This document shows positions 1-8,191 of a stretch of 38,809 nt of DNA, piece after piece. The notes under the pieces were generated by a model. The model ran no database searches. It was given only the letters and a program-made list of their open reading frames with translations, and had not been told where the DNA came from. Made by a program: the position numbers and the translations under genes. Each line of letters starts with the position of its first letter. The first letter of the stretch is position 1. The DNA is from an uncultured Oscillospiraceae bacterium (GTDB taxonomy: Bacteria > Bacillota_A > Clostridia > Oscillospirales > Oscillospiraceae), in assembly GCA_900754605.1 (NCBI GenBank), contig CAAEDK010000084.1:1-38809 (forward strand), given 5' to 3'.

Positions 1-258
1 AACGGCTGCTTCGTGGGGCACATCTCCCCCGAGGCGGCGGAGGGCGGCCCCATCGCCATCATCCATGATGGCGACCGGATCGTCATCGATATTGAAAGCC
101 GCCGGCTGGACCTGATGGTGCCCCAGGAGGAGATCGACGCCCGCCTGAAGGCCTGGAAGCGGCCGGAGCCCAAGTTCAATAAGGGCTGGCTGGGCCTTTT
201 CTGCAAGATCGCCGCCTCCGGCTCCGAGGGCGCCGTCCTCAAATTCGACAACCTGTAA
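1..258 (+). CDS. ilvD: Dihydroxy-acid dehydratase, C-terminal end (partial)
   Basis: This is the last 85 codons of a gene that begins before the window. The frame is open from base 1 and stops at TAA 256-258. It reads GCFVGHISPEAAEGGPIA near the start, the highly conserved C-terminal block of the IlvD/Edd dehydratase family. It continues with an ID..SR.LDL..P.EEI..R...W pattern and ends in a GAVL tail, as IlvD proteins do. IlvD is a cytoplasmic Fe-S enzyme that dehydrates dihydroxy-acids in valine, leucine and isoleucine synthesis. The closely related sugar-acid dehydratase Edd is possible, but the HISPEA and GAVL ends favour IlvD. A strong terminator follows 9 bases after the stop, so this is the last gene of its operon. 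Confidence 0.93.
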   Translation, partial: NGCFVGHISPEAAEGGPIAIIHDGDRIVIDIESRRLDLMVPQEEIDARLKAWKRPEPKFNKGWLGLFCKIAASGSEGAVLKFDNL

Positions 259-266
259 GACCGCTT

Positions 267-310
267 CTTCCGCCTCCCGAAAGTCTTTCTTTCGGGAGGC
301 GGAAGCTTTC
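267..310 (+). terminator. Rho-independent terminator of ilvD
   Basis: A perfect 17-bp inverted repeat (267-283 with 289-305) has a 5-base loop and is followed by a short pyrimidine run, CTTTCT. It lies just after the ilvD stop and closes that operon. Confidence 0.9.
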
Positions 311-771
311 TGTCTCAGATACCGGTAGTGCACTCTTTTCCTCCACAAATTCAGAGGCAACAAAGATCTCGGCGACTGCTGTACTATTTTTAAGCCCTGA
401 CCATTGCCTCTTCCACCATCATTCACAGTTATAAAGATCTATATCAGGATAAACACAGCCTAGTGAAAGAAAACAATCGTTAAAGCTAAAGACATTCTGC
501 TGATGACGTGCGGGAAACACCGTATCATGCTTCAGAATCACCGCCTGACTGCTACACTGTAACGGTATCCGAGTAAGGGGATGGTCTCTGCCATCGTTTA
601 GACGCAAGACAGCCGTTCTTACTTTTCAGTGCGATACTCATCGCTGCAATTTTGTCGCGTGGTAGCAGCAAGTGGTTCATCAAAACTACAACAGCTCTCT
701 GCATTTTACCCACCGCGGCAGAGATGCCGGCAGAAAGAATCTGTCCCCGATGTTTCGAGGAAAGATGCTGA
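311..771. other. Gene-poor decayed stretch
   Basis: No gene can be supported. On the minus strand, two short overlapping frames lie at about 419-610 and 600-710. The latter reads like a helical segment (VVVLMNHLLLPRDKIAAMSI), but both are interrupted by stops and neither has a credible ribosome site. They look like relics of a small accessory protein that I do not recognise. The lower GC and broken frames match the pseudogenes that follow. Confidence 0.4.
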
Positions 772-977
772 TTGAAAAAATCCGAATACAGGTCCTACGA
801 TGACCTGCTGCTGTTTCTTAATGCGGAAATAGTGGCAAAGGCTCTGGGGGTGTTACCGTCCAGCGGTTACGAATCACTGTACGAGCCGGGCTTCCCGGTG
901 CTGTGCGTCGGCAGACGCATGGTGGTTCCCAAGAAACATTCATCCAGAGGGGTGTGCAATCAAACAGGAGGGGGCGG
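772..977 (+). pseudogene. Excisionase-like helix-turn-helix protein, frameshifted
   Basis: A TTG start at 772 follows a GAGGAAAG ribosome site. The first 50 codons give a pattern typical of small excisionase/AlpA-type DNA-binding proteins of integrative elements: an NAEIVAKALGV helix, a tyrosine-containing second helix, then FPVLCVGRRMVVPK, matching the usual FPxxxxGxRxxVPK wing. After VPK the frame goes wrong. The expected continuation (..FIQ....QTGGG) is split between frame 1 and frame 3 around 931-965, which implies two compensating indels. Such proteins (about 65-70 residues) normally sit beside a replication-initiator gene and an integrase, as here. Calling it non-functional is inference; a short altered tail might be tolerated. 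Confidence 0.6.
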
Positions 978-1363
978 TTGAAGCGTAACGGCTATCGAGA
1001 TGGTTTCTTTCTCCCCAATGAGGTGTTCCAGCTGAGACTGACCTACGGAGATCTGGCGGTCTACAGTTTCTTGAAACGATGCACGAATCGCCGGACCGGC
1101 CAGTGTTAGCCCGGCGCCAAAACCATTGGGAAAGCAGTGGAGATGAGAGAGAACACGATGCGCAAGTACATCCTTCAGCTGGAAGAGCGGGAACTTATCG
1201 TCACCAGGTCCAGTGGGCGGCGCAACGGAAATCTGCTGTTCACCCCCGCCCGATTCAGGAGATGATCGACGAATCCTACGCCCGACAGCTGGAACAGTTA
1301 GAGCTGGCTGCGGAGCGTCAGCGGATTGCGAAGCTCATCCAGGAGTGGGAGGCCCCAGCGTGA
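978..1363 (+). pseudogene. HTH replication-initiator-like protein of a mobile element, nonsense and frameshift
   Basis: A TTG start at 978 follows AGGAGGGGG and opens LKRNGYRDGFFLPNEVF. This is the start of a helix-turn-helix protein common in Clostridia integrative elements, where it precedes transfer or replication genes. The frame meets TAG at 1107-1109, then continues in the same frame as KTIGKAVEMRENTMRKYIL, a winged-helix recognition region, to about 1250. There a one-base shift is needed to reach RPIQEMIDESYARQLEQL and the TGA at 1361-1363. The gene therefore carries one amber nonsense mutation and one frameshift, and its end (about 128 codons) is close to full length. Replication or regulatory function is inferred from the family, not shown. 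Confidence 0.7.
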
Positions 1364-1807
1364 CCGCCTGTAAGCCGCTGTATGACTCGATGCCGGGAAA
1401 GGCGGAGTCCCCAGTAGCTTTGGACGGATTTGGCCCGCTTTGGGGATTTTCCGAGGGACCAAAAAGGAGTAAGAGAAAGCCCTGACACCTTTTGATGCCA
1501 GGGCGGTCACAACTGTCCGCAATGCGGGCAGTTGCGGGATTTAGAAAGGACGTCGTTCTGGATATGAAATAGAGGAGATGCCTTTTAACACTGAATTACC
1601 CTTATTCCATAGAGCAACAAGGGCCCTCAGAGGCATTGCTGGTTATGTGGGCACAGATATGCCTCTTCAAGAATTGTGGCACTGAAAATGAAGCTAAGGG
1701 TTCCAACCAGATAGCCAAGTTGTTACTTTTCTGAAAATCTCCTCCCGGTCCACTGGCTATTGGGCTAGCGTTGTGGTATGGTGTGTCACTGACAGGGAGG
1801 CGGCACA
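1364..1807. other. No supported gene; debris between element relics
   Basis: Only short frames occur. One (GTG 1361 to TGA 1485) overlaps the previous stop and could be the start of a lost downstream gene, but its sequence is not recognisable. A weak hairpin (GCCCTG/CAGGGC near 1479-1504) lacks a T-run. The last 40 bases carry the extended -10-like motif and the ribosome site of the next ORF. Confidence 0.4.
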
Positions 1808-2100
1808 ATGTACGACTACATCAGGGCTCTGCACGCGGGGGCCTGCCGGGAGCCGGAGCTTCGGAGTACCCGGGTGGAACTGGACCGGGCCCACAGAGTG
1901 ATTAAAGGGAAATCGGATCAGCAAAACCAGGAAATTCTGTTGCAACTGGCGGATCTGGAGAACGAACTACGGGAGGAGACCTCCCTGACATCCTTCATTA
2001 CCGGGTTTCCGCTGGGCATGGGGATCACCGGGGAAATCGAGCCCTTCTGATAATTGTGGCCGCAAGCTCTGGCTTTTTCTTTTCCTGTGGTATGTTGTGT
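1772..2100 (+). repeat. 15-base direct repeat before two element genes
   Basis: TGTGGTATGGTGTGT at 1772-1786 recurs with one mismatch as TGTGGTATGTTGTGT at 2086-2100. Each copy lies shortly upstream of an element gene, the small ORF at 1808 and the integrase stump near 2184. Each includes a TGnnnTAT-like stretch that could act as an extended -10 promoter element. The promoter role is inference. Confidence 0.35.
1808..2050 (+). CDS. Small hypothetical protein of a mobile element
   Basis: This is an intact 80-codon frame with ATG at 1808, preceded at good spacing by AGGGAGGCGG. The product is charged and mostly helical: MYDYIRALHAG, then a Glu/Arg/Lys-rich central helix likely to form a coiled coil (residues about 15-60), then a hydrophobic Gly-rich tail FITGFPLGMGIT. 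It resembles short uncharacterised proteins next to integrases and HTH proteins in Oscillospiraceae, possibly DUF6809, but I cannot confirm the family. It is the only frame between 311 and 2430 without visible damage, so it may still be expressed. The predicted location is cytoplasmic (no signal peptide or membrane segment). Confidence 0.55.
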   Translation: MYDYIRALHAGACREPELRSTRVELDRAHRVIKGKSDQQNQEILLQLADLENELREETSLTSFITGFPLGMGITGEIEPF

Positions 2101-2183
2101 TGTTGATGAGAGCCCACAGGCTCCATGCATGCGAGTAACCGAGCGAAGCGAGACACTGGTAAGTCATAAAAGGAAGCAATGCC

Positions 2184-2435
2184 ATGGCAAAGAAATGAAC
2201 CAACGGGGCAGCCACATCAGAAAAAGAAAAGATGGCAGATGGGAAGGCCGGTACACTGCCGGACACGATCCAGAGACCAGCAGGGCCATCTACAAGAACG
2301 TGTTGGGCAGAACACCGGCGGAAGCTAAGGCTAAGCTGAAAGCGGCCATCGCGGAAACCAAGAGCTTGTACGTGACTAAAACAAGAACGTACACTGTGGG
2401 GGCCTGGATGGACGAGTGGTTCAAAAACTATTATC
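2184..2435 (+). pseudogene. Tyrosine-type integrase, N-terminal stump
   Basis: ATG 2184 reads MAKK then TGA. Adding one base to the A-run at 2191-2195 restores MAKKMNQRGSHIRKRKDG, the normal beginning of Clostridial element integrases; otherwise ATG 2195 would be used. It continues GRWEGRYTAGHDPETSR (the AP2-like arm-binding fold), then a lysine-rich helix (TPAEAKAKLKAAI), and enters the core-binding domain at YTVGAWMDEWFKNYY. There it stops matching and becomes the sugar kinase gene. About 80 residues of the usual 380-400 remain, and the catalytic domain (R..H..R..Y) is absent. It marks the site of a former integrative element, now non-functional. Confidence 0.8.
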
Positions 2436-3302
2436 ATTGGGCATCTGTGCATCAACGAGATCCTGAACTCCGCCGGGGAAGGAGAATTCTCCATCGGCGG
2501 CGCTGTGGTCTATTCCTCCTATGCCGCCCTGGCCGGCGGCAACCACGTAGGCATTTTGATCAAATCCGCGCCCCGCGAGAAAATGATCCCATATATCCTG
2601 CCTGTCCACACAGAGGACATTTATTGGCTGAGATCCGATTCCGAGACCACCTCCATCCGCAATCAGTTCCTGGATGACAAGCACGAGCGCCGGAGCACCA
2701 CTGCGCTGGCACAGGGCAGTACCATCACTGTGGCGGAGCTGCCGGAAGGCATCTCTGCGAAGATCTATCAGTTGGCGGGACTGATGAAGGGCGACTATGA
2801 GGACGACATTATCAAGGTCCTGGCGCAACGGGGCAAGGTTGCGCTGGATATGCAGGGCTATCTCAGGGTTCCAGATTCCTCCACTAAAGAGATGGTGTAC
2901 CACGACTGGGACCGGAAACAGGAGTATTTTCCCCACATCACCTATCTGAAAACCGATGCCGCCGAGGCGGAGATCCTCACCGGCACATCGGACCGGCGGG
3001 AGGCTGCCCGCCTGATGGTGGAGTGGGGCGTCAAGGAAGCGCTCATCACCCACAATACCGAGGTTCTGGTCTATGACGGCAAGGAGTACTACACCTGCCC
3101 CCTGAAACCTCTGGGGCTGGCCGGCCGTACCGGCCGGGGCGACACAACCTTCTCCGCTTACATCACCGAGCGGGAGCGGGCAGACATCCCCCAGGCCCTG
3201 GCCTACGCCTCCCAGCTGGTGTCGCTGAAGATGCAGACACCGGGGCCCTTTAAGGGCGACCGGGCGGATGTGGCGTCGTTCGCAGACAAGTATTATCACT
3301 GA
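2430..3302 (+). pseudogene. PfkB-family carbohydrate kinase, start codon lost
   Basis: From 2430 the frame reads TIIIGHLCINEILNSAGEG, then FSIGGAVVYSS, the substrate-binding start of a PfkB/ribokinase-fold kinase. It stays open to TGA 3300-3302. The family catalytic loop appears as GRGDTTFSAYI, with the base Asp kept (GAGD in ribokinase). The body is otherwise intact, about 290 residues. No ATG, GTG or TTG lies in frame before the first strand, and an in-frame TGA sits at 2373. The only in-frame candidate, GTG 2505, would remove the first beta strand and the GG substrate motif. The 5' end was evidently lost when the integrase stump was joined to it. The substrate cannot be told from sequence. 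A probable partner gene begins 9 bases later. Confidence 0.75.
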
Positions 3303-3311
3303 GGGCGTGCC

Positions 3312-4343
3312 ATGGAAGCGATTCCTTACAAGCTGCGTCTCCAGCTCAGCGACGAGATCCCTCAGGAGGGGCAGCGCCGGGTCATGGCCCGCATCCCCGC
3401 CTTCGACGCACCGGAGATTGACAACTCTTTTTTCCCTCTCACCGGCGGCGGAAAGACACTGCGGGGCATGGTGCTCAATATGGCGCTGGGGCGTTTCCCT
3501 GCGGAAACGGCGGCTTTCCTTCGGGAATGCCCTCAGGCCCGGGATATGGACATCACCTTCAGCAATGAGTTGGATGACGGTTGCTGTCACAGCGGCTGCC
3601 GGAACCCCTCCGCCGAAATCGCCAGGGCCATCGGGATGAACTACGCCTTCGCTCTGGAGTTCATTGGTTTGGCGGGGCCGCAGGATCCCAAGGGCTAGAG
3701 TGACAACACGCTGTTCAGCCGCTGGCCCATCAAACGGGTCTCTGTGCTGCATGTGCCCCAGGGGTATAACTGGTATTTCGACTCGCAAAAGCGCATCGGT
3801 GAGCGCGTGGCCATTCTGGCAGTGCTGGATGTGGCAGGTCGGGAGGTGGGCGCTGTCTGCGTCCACCTGGAGAACAAGACCCATGCAGCTGCCCAGACAT
3901 TGCAGATGCGGGCCCTGCTGGACGCAGTGGACCGTTTGCCGCCGGGGATACCGGTATTCATGGGGGACTTCAACACCAACACCTATGACGGTGCCGGCCT
4001 GGAGGCTGCAGGACATCCCATCAGGGAACAGCATCTGGGCATGCCGCCCCGGGATGTGGCCGCCTGCGAGCTACTGCTGCCCGTGGCGGAAGAGGCGGGT
4101 TTTTCCTACTGGGACTGCAACGACCTAGTTGCCAGGACCCGCAGGAAACCCTTGCCTGACGGCGTACTGTAGATGCATCTGGAGTGGATTTTTCTGCGGG
4201 GACTGACCTGCCTGGACCGGGGTACTGTGTCCACGGAAGTGTGGGACTGGATCTAGATGCCCCGAGAGTCTGTGCTGCGCCGTTTTAGTCGGCCGGAACT
4301 GGCGGATTACAACGCTGTTTGGGCGCTGTGCGCGCTTCCCTGA
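3312..4343 (+). pseudogene. Endonuclease/exonuclease/phosphatase family protein with three in-frame TAG codons
   Basis: ATG 3312 follows GAGGGCG, 9 bases after the kinase. One frame runs 343 codons to TGA 4341-4343, broken only by TAG at 3696, 4170 and 4254, with no frameshift. The family signatures are DNSFFPLTGGGKTLRG early on, SRWPI, the metal-binding VHLENKTH, and GDFNTNTYDG (residues about 218-227). The C-terminal DWIFLRG-like strand is present as EWIFLRG. The final catalytic motif, normally SDHN, is ADYN, so the essential His is Tyr (a CAY to TAY change). Together the nonsense codons and lost His indicate decay of a metal-dependent phosphodiesterase or phosphatase. The substrate is unknown, and the gene was probably cotranscribed with the kinase. 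Confidence 0.75.
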
Positions 4344-4461
4344 AATGTCTTCCGCGGGCTAGACCGTGCCGGCGGGGCAGCACTGCCAGGACGGCACCCA
4401 GGGCAGTGGGGATTAGATGAGGTGCATTTGGGGCAGATGACCAGGCGGTGAGACCTGGTCG

Positions 4462-4500
4462 AACGTCCGCCGCTTTTCAGCGGCGGACGTTTCATTTTGT
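4462..4500 (+). terminator. Terminator after the broken EEP gene
   Basis: A perfect 13-bp stem (4462-4474 with 4479-4491) has loop TTTC and is followed by a T-rich tail. A smaller GACCAGG/CCTGGTC hairpin lies just before it. The core is nearly identical to the hairpin at 6876-6912. Confidence 0.8.
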
Positions 4501-5472
4501 GCCGGTGGAGCTAAAATCTCTGTATGACCTAAGTGACTCAAAGGAGCGGACGGCAACGTCCAAGAACGCGGACCACCGTTCCTACGCAGGGAAAAATTGA
4601 GCCTGCTGCCACCTCTCAGTGGGCGTATTTTGAAAGACACACTTGAGCTTCTTTCCTTGCATGCGTTACACCGGAAACAAGCAATAGCGTTTTCTTCTGC
4701 GATTAAATATATAGATGAGCAGATCGGTGAGGGCGCGTAGTGAAGCAAGGCGAGCAGAAAACCAGATCGGCAGGATTACCCGGCGGATTGGTTTTCTGCA
4801 TGGAGTAGGAGAGCGGAGGAGGGAGGTGGAAGCGAGGAAATGGAAATAGATATTTCGAACGTCTTGACGGAGAGCGGCTTACACTAAACGGGTTAAATTG
4901 AGTCTGGGTGCCTGAATATTGAAATTAAAAAAGCGTATTGATGTAAACGGCACGCTTATATTGGGAGGCGCTGTTTTTATGTGACTTCCTGAATTTTGTT
5001 TTAATAATTTGAGATGGATGGTATAGCTTGAGATAGACTGTGTTTCACAAAAATAATTTAGGGGATGAAATAGATTATCAAAATTTGCGTCGCAGTAAAG
5101 AATATAGACCCCTCGGAGAAGATTATAGAGAGAGGGGCCTGCGCACTGGGGACCCGAGCGAAACGGCCAATTGTTATCACCTGTAAGGGGATGTGTGGGG
5201 TTTTGCCGGAAGGGGTCGGGGACACTGAGGAGTGTGCGGCCTGTATGCCCGCCTTACGAGCAGAGGGTGATCTCAGCTCCACCGAACCATTGGGAACAGA
5301 GGTGGGCCGGTTGTGATACTCTACGGAGGGTGAAAGAAAAAGCAGGCATAAAATCTAGACATATCAGAAACTGGGACGGAAAATCTACGAAAAACCAGCA
5401 GAGAAAACGACGGACCTTCACCCGAAAATCTGTGGAATTTGAGCCTGTCGGGTAGCGGAAAGAGTTGCTGTA
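4501..5472. other. Nearly 1 kb without a supported gene
   Basis: The stretch is AT-rich around 4860-5110 and GC-richer after it. Plus-strand frames are short. One (about 4640-4739) reads like a helical fragment, AIKYIDEQIGEGA, followed by stops. Another open stretch near 5125-5310 contains CKGMCGVLPEG and CAACMPALRAEG with no recognisable domain. I see no RNA gene, no array and no promoter worth calling. It is most likely decayed coding sequence. Confidence 0.4.
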
Positions 5473-6756
5473 ATGTGCACAATCTTTGAGAAAGGAAAGA
5501 CCTTATATGAAAAACAGGCCACATTGCTCTGCCTGACTTTTTCGGCCCCCATGCAGATCAATCTGGAGGTGACGCTGCTGGAACCCATCTGCCTGCCCCA
5601 CCTCTGAGTGGCATGGCCGTCACCGCCAGCCTCAGCAGCCATGTGATGCTGAACCAGCATCTGCTGGAGGCGGTCATGGGGAAAAGTCCCTCTCTGCGGG
5701 TGGTGTTCTCGGCTTATAAGGACTTTACCTGTATTCTCCTGTGTCCATCGGAGAGCGGCGTGTACAAGTTCCCCAAAAGCGGGCGCATCAAGGACATCGC
5801 TTTCTCCCGCAGCCCAGTAGAGGCGGGTTCGCCCTGCCGGCCCGCTACACGGCGGCGCGGAATCCCGCACACAGCAGATAGGTGGGCGTGTTGGATACGC
5901 TAGTCCGGCCCGACGCCGGACCGGCGAAGTCCGGCAATCTGAGTGCCTGGAAAAAGAGAGACGGAAGGCGTGGGGACTGATGAGGAGCAGGGAGCGACAC
6001 GAGAATTGGGTGCGCGTTTTTCACGTGTTCTTGGCATTCAGCCGGGAGGGCCTGCAGCGCAGCGGCGTCCGGCTGGTCCGGGAGGAATTTGCGAGAAACG
6101 TCGGTCCAGCCTGCTGGGAGGCGCCATGCACCTATCCTGCCTACGAGGTCTGCTGCAGCTGAACGTCCTACCGCGGGGTGGGGATCCAAGGGGTGATCCG
6201 GGAGATGTGCAGTCAGCGGACGGAGCCGCGTGGAGAGCGTCTCCCTGGGCCAACCCTAGTGTGAGCCCCAGCGGCCGGCGGAGTTCATAGCCCCGCCCTG
6301 GGGGGACCTCACTAACGGCGTGGTCTTCTGGGACTATGTCACCCGACTGGAAGAGGAGACGCGGCGGCTAGTCCGGTGCTACTGCAGCAAGGAGATGAAT
6401 GAGGAGTTCCCGGCCTGCACAGACAAGGACTGCAACGACCTGATCCGGCTGAATCAGGAGCTCCGGCGGGACATGGAGCGGTATCTGTCCATTTAGGGGA
6501 CGCAGGTTTGAAACTTAATGGCTTCGTCTTTTGGCTCTGCGGAAACTGGCGAGGAACGGAGGACAGCTGCCGGGTCTGGTCGTTCCTGGACCGGGACACG
6601 GAGGTGTACGCAGTCCTGACAAAGTTGAAGGAAAACCTTTCTGCCTCCGCGACCAATGCGGCGGAGTCCCGCTGTGAACAGCTGTGCGAGGCGGAAAAAA
6701 GCCCTCCCCAGGCCAAGCCAATCGAGCACGATACCCGGTCCGTGAGCTGGACCTAG
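5473..6756 (+). pseudogene. Decayed coding debris, family not recognised
   Basis: Several plus-strand stretches look protein-like but lie in different frames separated by stops. They are CTIFEKGKTLYEKQATLL (5476 on), VTASLSSHVMLNQHLLEAVM (about 5619-5835), CTYPAYEVCCS then TSYRGVGIQGVIREM (6100-6210, split by TGA 6160), the frame listed separately at 6260-6496, and 6508-6756. The order and even spacing suggest two or more former genes of one operon eroded by indels and nonsense changes. I recognise none of them. A GC-rich hairpin (5903-5909 with 5915-5921) lies among them. The run ends near a terminator at 6876. Confidence 0.4.
6260..6496 (+). pseudogene. C-terminal relic of an unrecognised protein
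   Basis: The frame is open from just after TAG 6257-6259 to TAG 6494-6496, 78 codons with no start codon or ribosome site. It reads PPWGDLTNGVVFWDYVTRL, then a charged cysteine-containing helix with CYCSKEMNEEFPACTDKDC, and ends in RRDMERYLSI. The Cys spacing (C.C, then C....C) might once have bound a metal, but this is speculation. It looks like the tail of a gene whose front is broken. Confidence 0.4.
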
Positions 6757-6875
6757 ATTTTTGACCTGGTGTGGCTGGTCGGACTACTGGAAAAGCGTCT
6801 CCCAGGAAACCGTGTGCGCTTTGCTGGAGGTAGCCCCGTCGGAGTTTTCGGACTATCCCGGCCCGCTGATAGAAC

Positions 6876-6912
6876 AGAGGCCCGCCGCTTTCAGCGGCGA
6901 GCCTCCTTTTTT
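6876..6912 (+). terminator. Terminator after the debris region
   Basis: GAGGCCCGCCGCT pairs with AGCGGCGAGCCTC around loop TTC, with one mismatch, followed by TTTTTT at 6907-6912. Its core matches the terminator at 4462-4491, suggesting related gene ends. Confidence 0.8.
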
Positions 6913-7077
6913 AACAGAACACTACTTCAGACTTCCTCTACCACCCTAAAATAAGATCAGCTGCTGAGTAAGGGTGGGTTTCGCAAGGGTTAGACGTTCT
7001 GTTTCCCCCTAGAGATTGCAGCAGTTCAGACTTATTTCCCGCCGTGCTTAATTTGACAATTCTTTTGAGAGTGCGCT

Positions 7078-7962
7078 TCAAATATTCATGAGATTGTTGT
7101 CTGAAAAAAAGGTGACCACTTCTTTTCGAAAAAGGTTTACCGTAGGCGAGATGTACTGCGGAAAAACGGTAACTAGTCCGATGGTTCGGATAGGTGCGTT
7201 TTCGATTGGATAGACATTGATACAACTGTCTGGTGGATAGGTAATGGAGGCGGTGATCCGAAAGCCAAACCCCTGCCGGATATACTCGTAACAGGATTCA
7301 TCATTGTCGATTCGAAAAACAGAATCAAAGGGGATCCCCGCTGCGGACAGGATGGAGTCGCTTTCTTTGTCAAAATTCCCAGTCCGCAAAATAATGGGCA
7401 TGTCCCGGAGGTCTTCGGAAGTCATACTAACGCCGTTCCTAGGGGCATAGTCCTTGGGAGTAAAGCAGACCATAGGAGTCCTGTGAAGGGGAATAAAAGA
7501 TGCTGCGTTGTAGTAGGAGTTGAACACAATGGCCAGATCGATCTCTCCACTCTCCATCCAATGTTTGATCTGCATGTCATTGGCCTGGCGGATGGAAACT
7601 TTGATGTTGGGATACTTTTGATGGAACTGCTGCAAAATGGAGGGGAGCCAGTCCCGGATCACATTGTTGTATGCGGCGATATGGACGGAACCCGTCACGG
7701 AGTTTTTCAGCCGTAGTGCCTCCTCCACCAAAGCGTTGCCGGATTTCAAATAATTCTGTATATAGGGGAGGAGCGCTTTACCGCTGCTGGTCAGCTCAAA
7801 GTGGTTGCGCTCGCGGATAAAAAGGGCGTATCCCACGCCGTCTTCAACCTTTTTTACCATGTGGCTTACAGCAGAAGGGGTCAAATTGAGGATATTTGCG
7901 GCCTGACTAATACTGTGGTGTTCTGCTACGGTGGCGATAACGTTCCATGAATAGAGTGACAT
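7078..7962 (-). CDS. LysR-type transcriptional regulator
   Basis: The product has 294 residues, the usual LysR length. ATG at 7962 is preceded (minus strand) by GGAGG five bases away. Residues 1-60 form the winged helix-turn-helix: WNVIATVAEHHSISQAANIL, then LTPSAVSHMVKKVE. A hinge helix and a two-lobed effector domain (about 90-294) follow, with a typical VTGSVHIAAYN first strand. LysR proteins usually control a divergent neighbour in response to a metabolite. Here it lies back to back with the NCS1 permease cluster across a 340-base control region, so it very probably regulates that cluster. The effector is unknown. No damage is seen. Confidence 0.93.
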   Translation of the reverse strand: MSLYSWNVIATVAEHHSISQAANILNLTPSAVSHMVKKVEDGVGYALFIRERNHFELTSSGKALLPYIQNYLKSGNALVEEALRLKNSVTGSVHIAAYNNVIRDWLPSILQQFHQKYPNIKVSIRQANDMQIKHWMESGEIDLAIVFNSYYNAASFIPLHRTPMVCFTPKDYAPRNGVSMTSEDLRDMPIILRTGNFDKESDSILSAAGIPFDSVFRIDNDESCYEYIRQGFGFRITASITYPPDSCINVYPIENAPIRTIGLVTVFPQYISPTVNLFRKEVVTFFSDNNLMNI

Positions 7963-7991
7963 GGCAACCTCCGTTGAATTTTACTTCAATA

Positions 7992-8021
7992 ATACTACAA
8001 AAAAACGCCAAAGATTGTCAA
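7992..8021 (-). promoter_or_regulatory. Promoter of the lysR gene
   Basis: On the minus strand, TTGACA (window 8021-8016) is a perfect -35 box. With an 18-base spacer it is followed by TAGTAT (7997-7992) as -10. The expected start lies about 20 bases upstream of the ATG, giving a very short leader. Confidence 0.6.
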
Positions 8022-8030
8022 CGATAATTA

Positions 8031-8040
8031 CGCAATTGCG
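8031..8040. promoter_or_regulatory. Palindromic putative operator
   Basis: CGCAATTGCG is a perfect 10-base palindrome just upstream of the lysR -35 box. Its position fits autoregulation by the LysR protein or a shared site for both divergent promoters. The function is inferred from place and symmetry only. Confidence 0.35.
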
Positions 8041-8106
8041 GCTGAAAAACTGTGAAAAAACTCAAAAAAACGTTGGATGGCAATAGACGTGACAAAGAAG
8101 TCTCAT

Positions 8107-8158
8107 AAAAACAGCCACTATTAATTGAATTATTGTTCAATTTATGGTGGCTATTTTT
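8107..8158. terminator. Bidirectional hairpin between divergent promoters
   Basis: AGCCAC pairs with GTGGCT, and inside it AATTGAA pairs with TTCAATT around a short loop. The hairpin is flanked by AAAAAC on the left and TATTTTT on the right, so it could stop transcription either way. It stands upstream of the permease promoter, where it could insulate it, or it could be an inverted binding site. Confidence 0.5.
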
Positions 8159-8162
8159 GCTA

Positions 8163-8191
8163 TTTACATCAATAAAGGGCAGCTCTATAAT
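8163..8191 (+). promoter_or_regulatory. Promoter of the NCS1 permease cluster
   Basis: TTTACA (8163-8168) and a perfect TATAAT (8186-8191) are separated by 17 bases. This would give a leader of about 105 bases before ATG 8303. The leader contains a 7-bp hairpin, GGAAAAC/GTTTTCC (about 8220-8238). I could not match it to a known riboswitch. Confidence 0.75.

Noticed and set aside
2505..3302. Functional kinase starting at GTG 2505
   Set aside because: That start would remove the first beta strand and part of the substrate pocket that is still encoded upstream in the same frame, so a truncated gene is the better reading.
2421..4034. 537-codon minus-strand frame opposite the kinase and EEP genes
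   Set aside because: It runs antisense to two recognisable families and has no domain of its own. Its length is a by-product of GC-rich codon use.
3312..4343. Amber codons read as an amino acid (recoding)
   Set aside because: Not adopted as the annotation. The catalytic His is also lost, the upstream kinase has no start, and neighbouring genes have frameshifts, all pointing to decay. It is kept as a low-probability finding.
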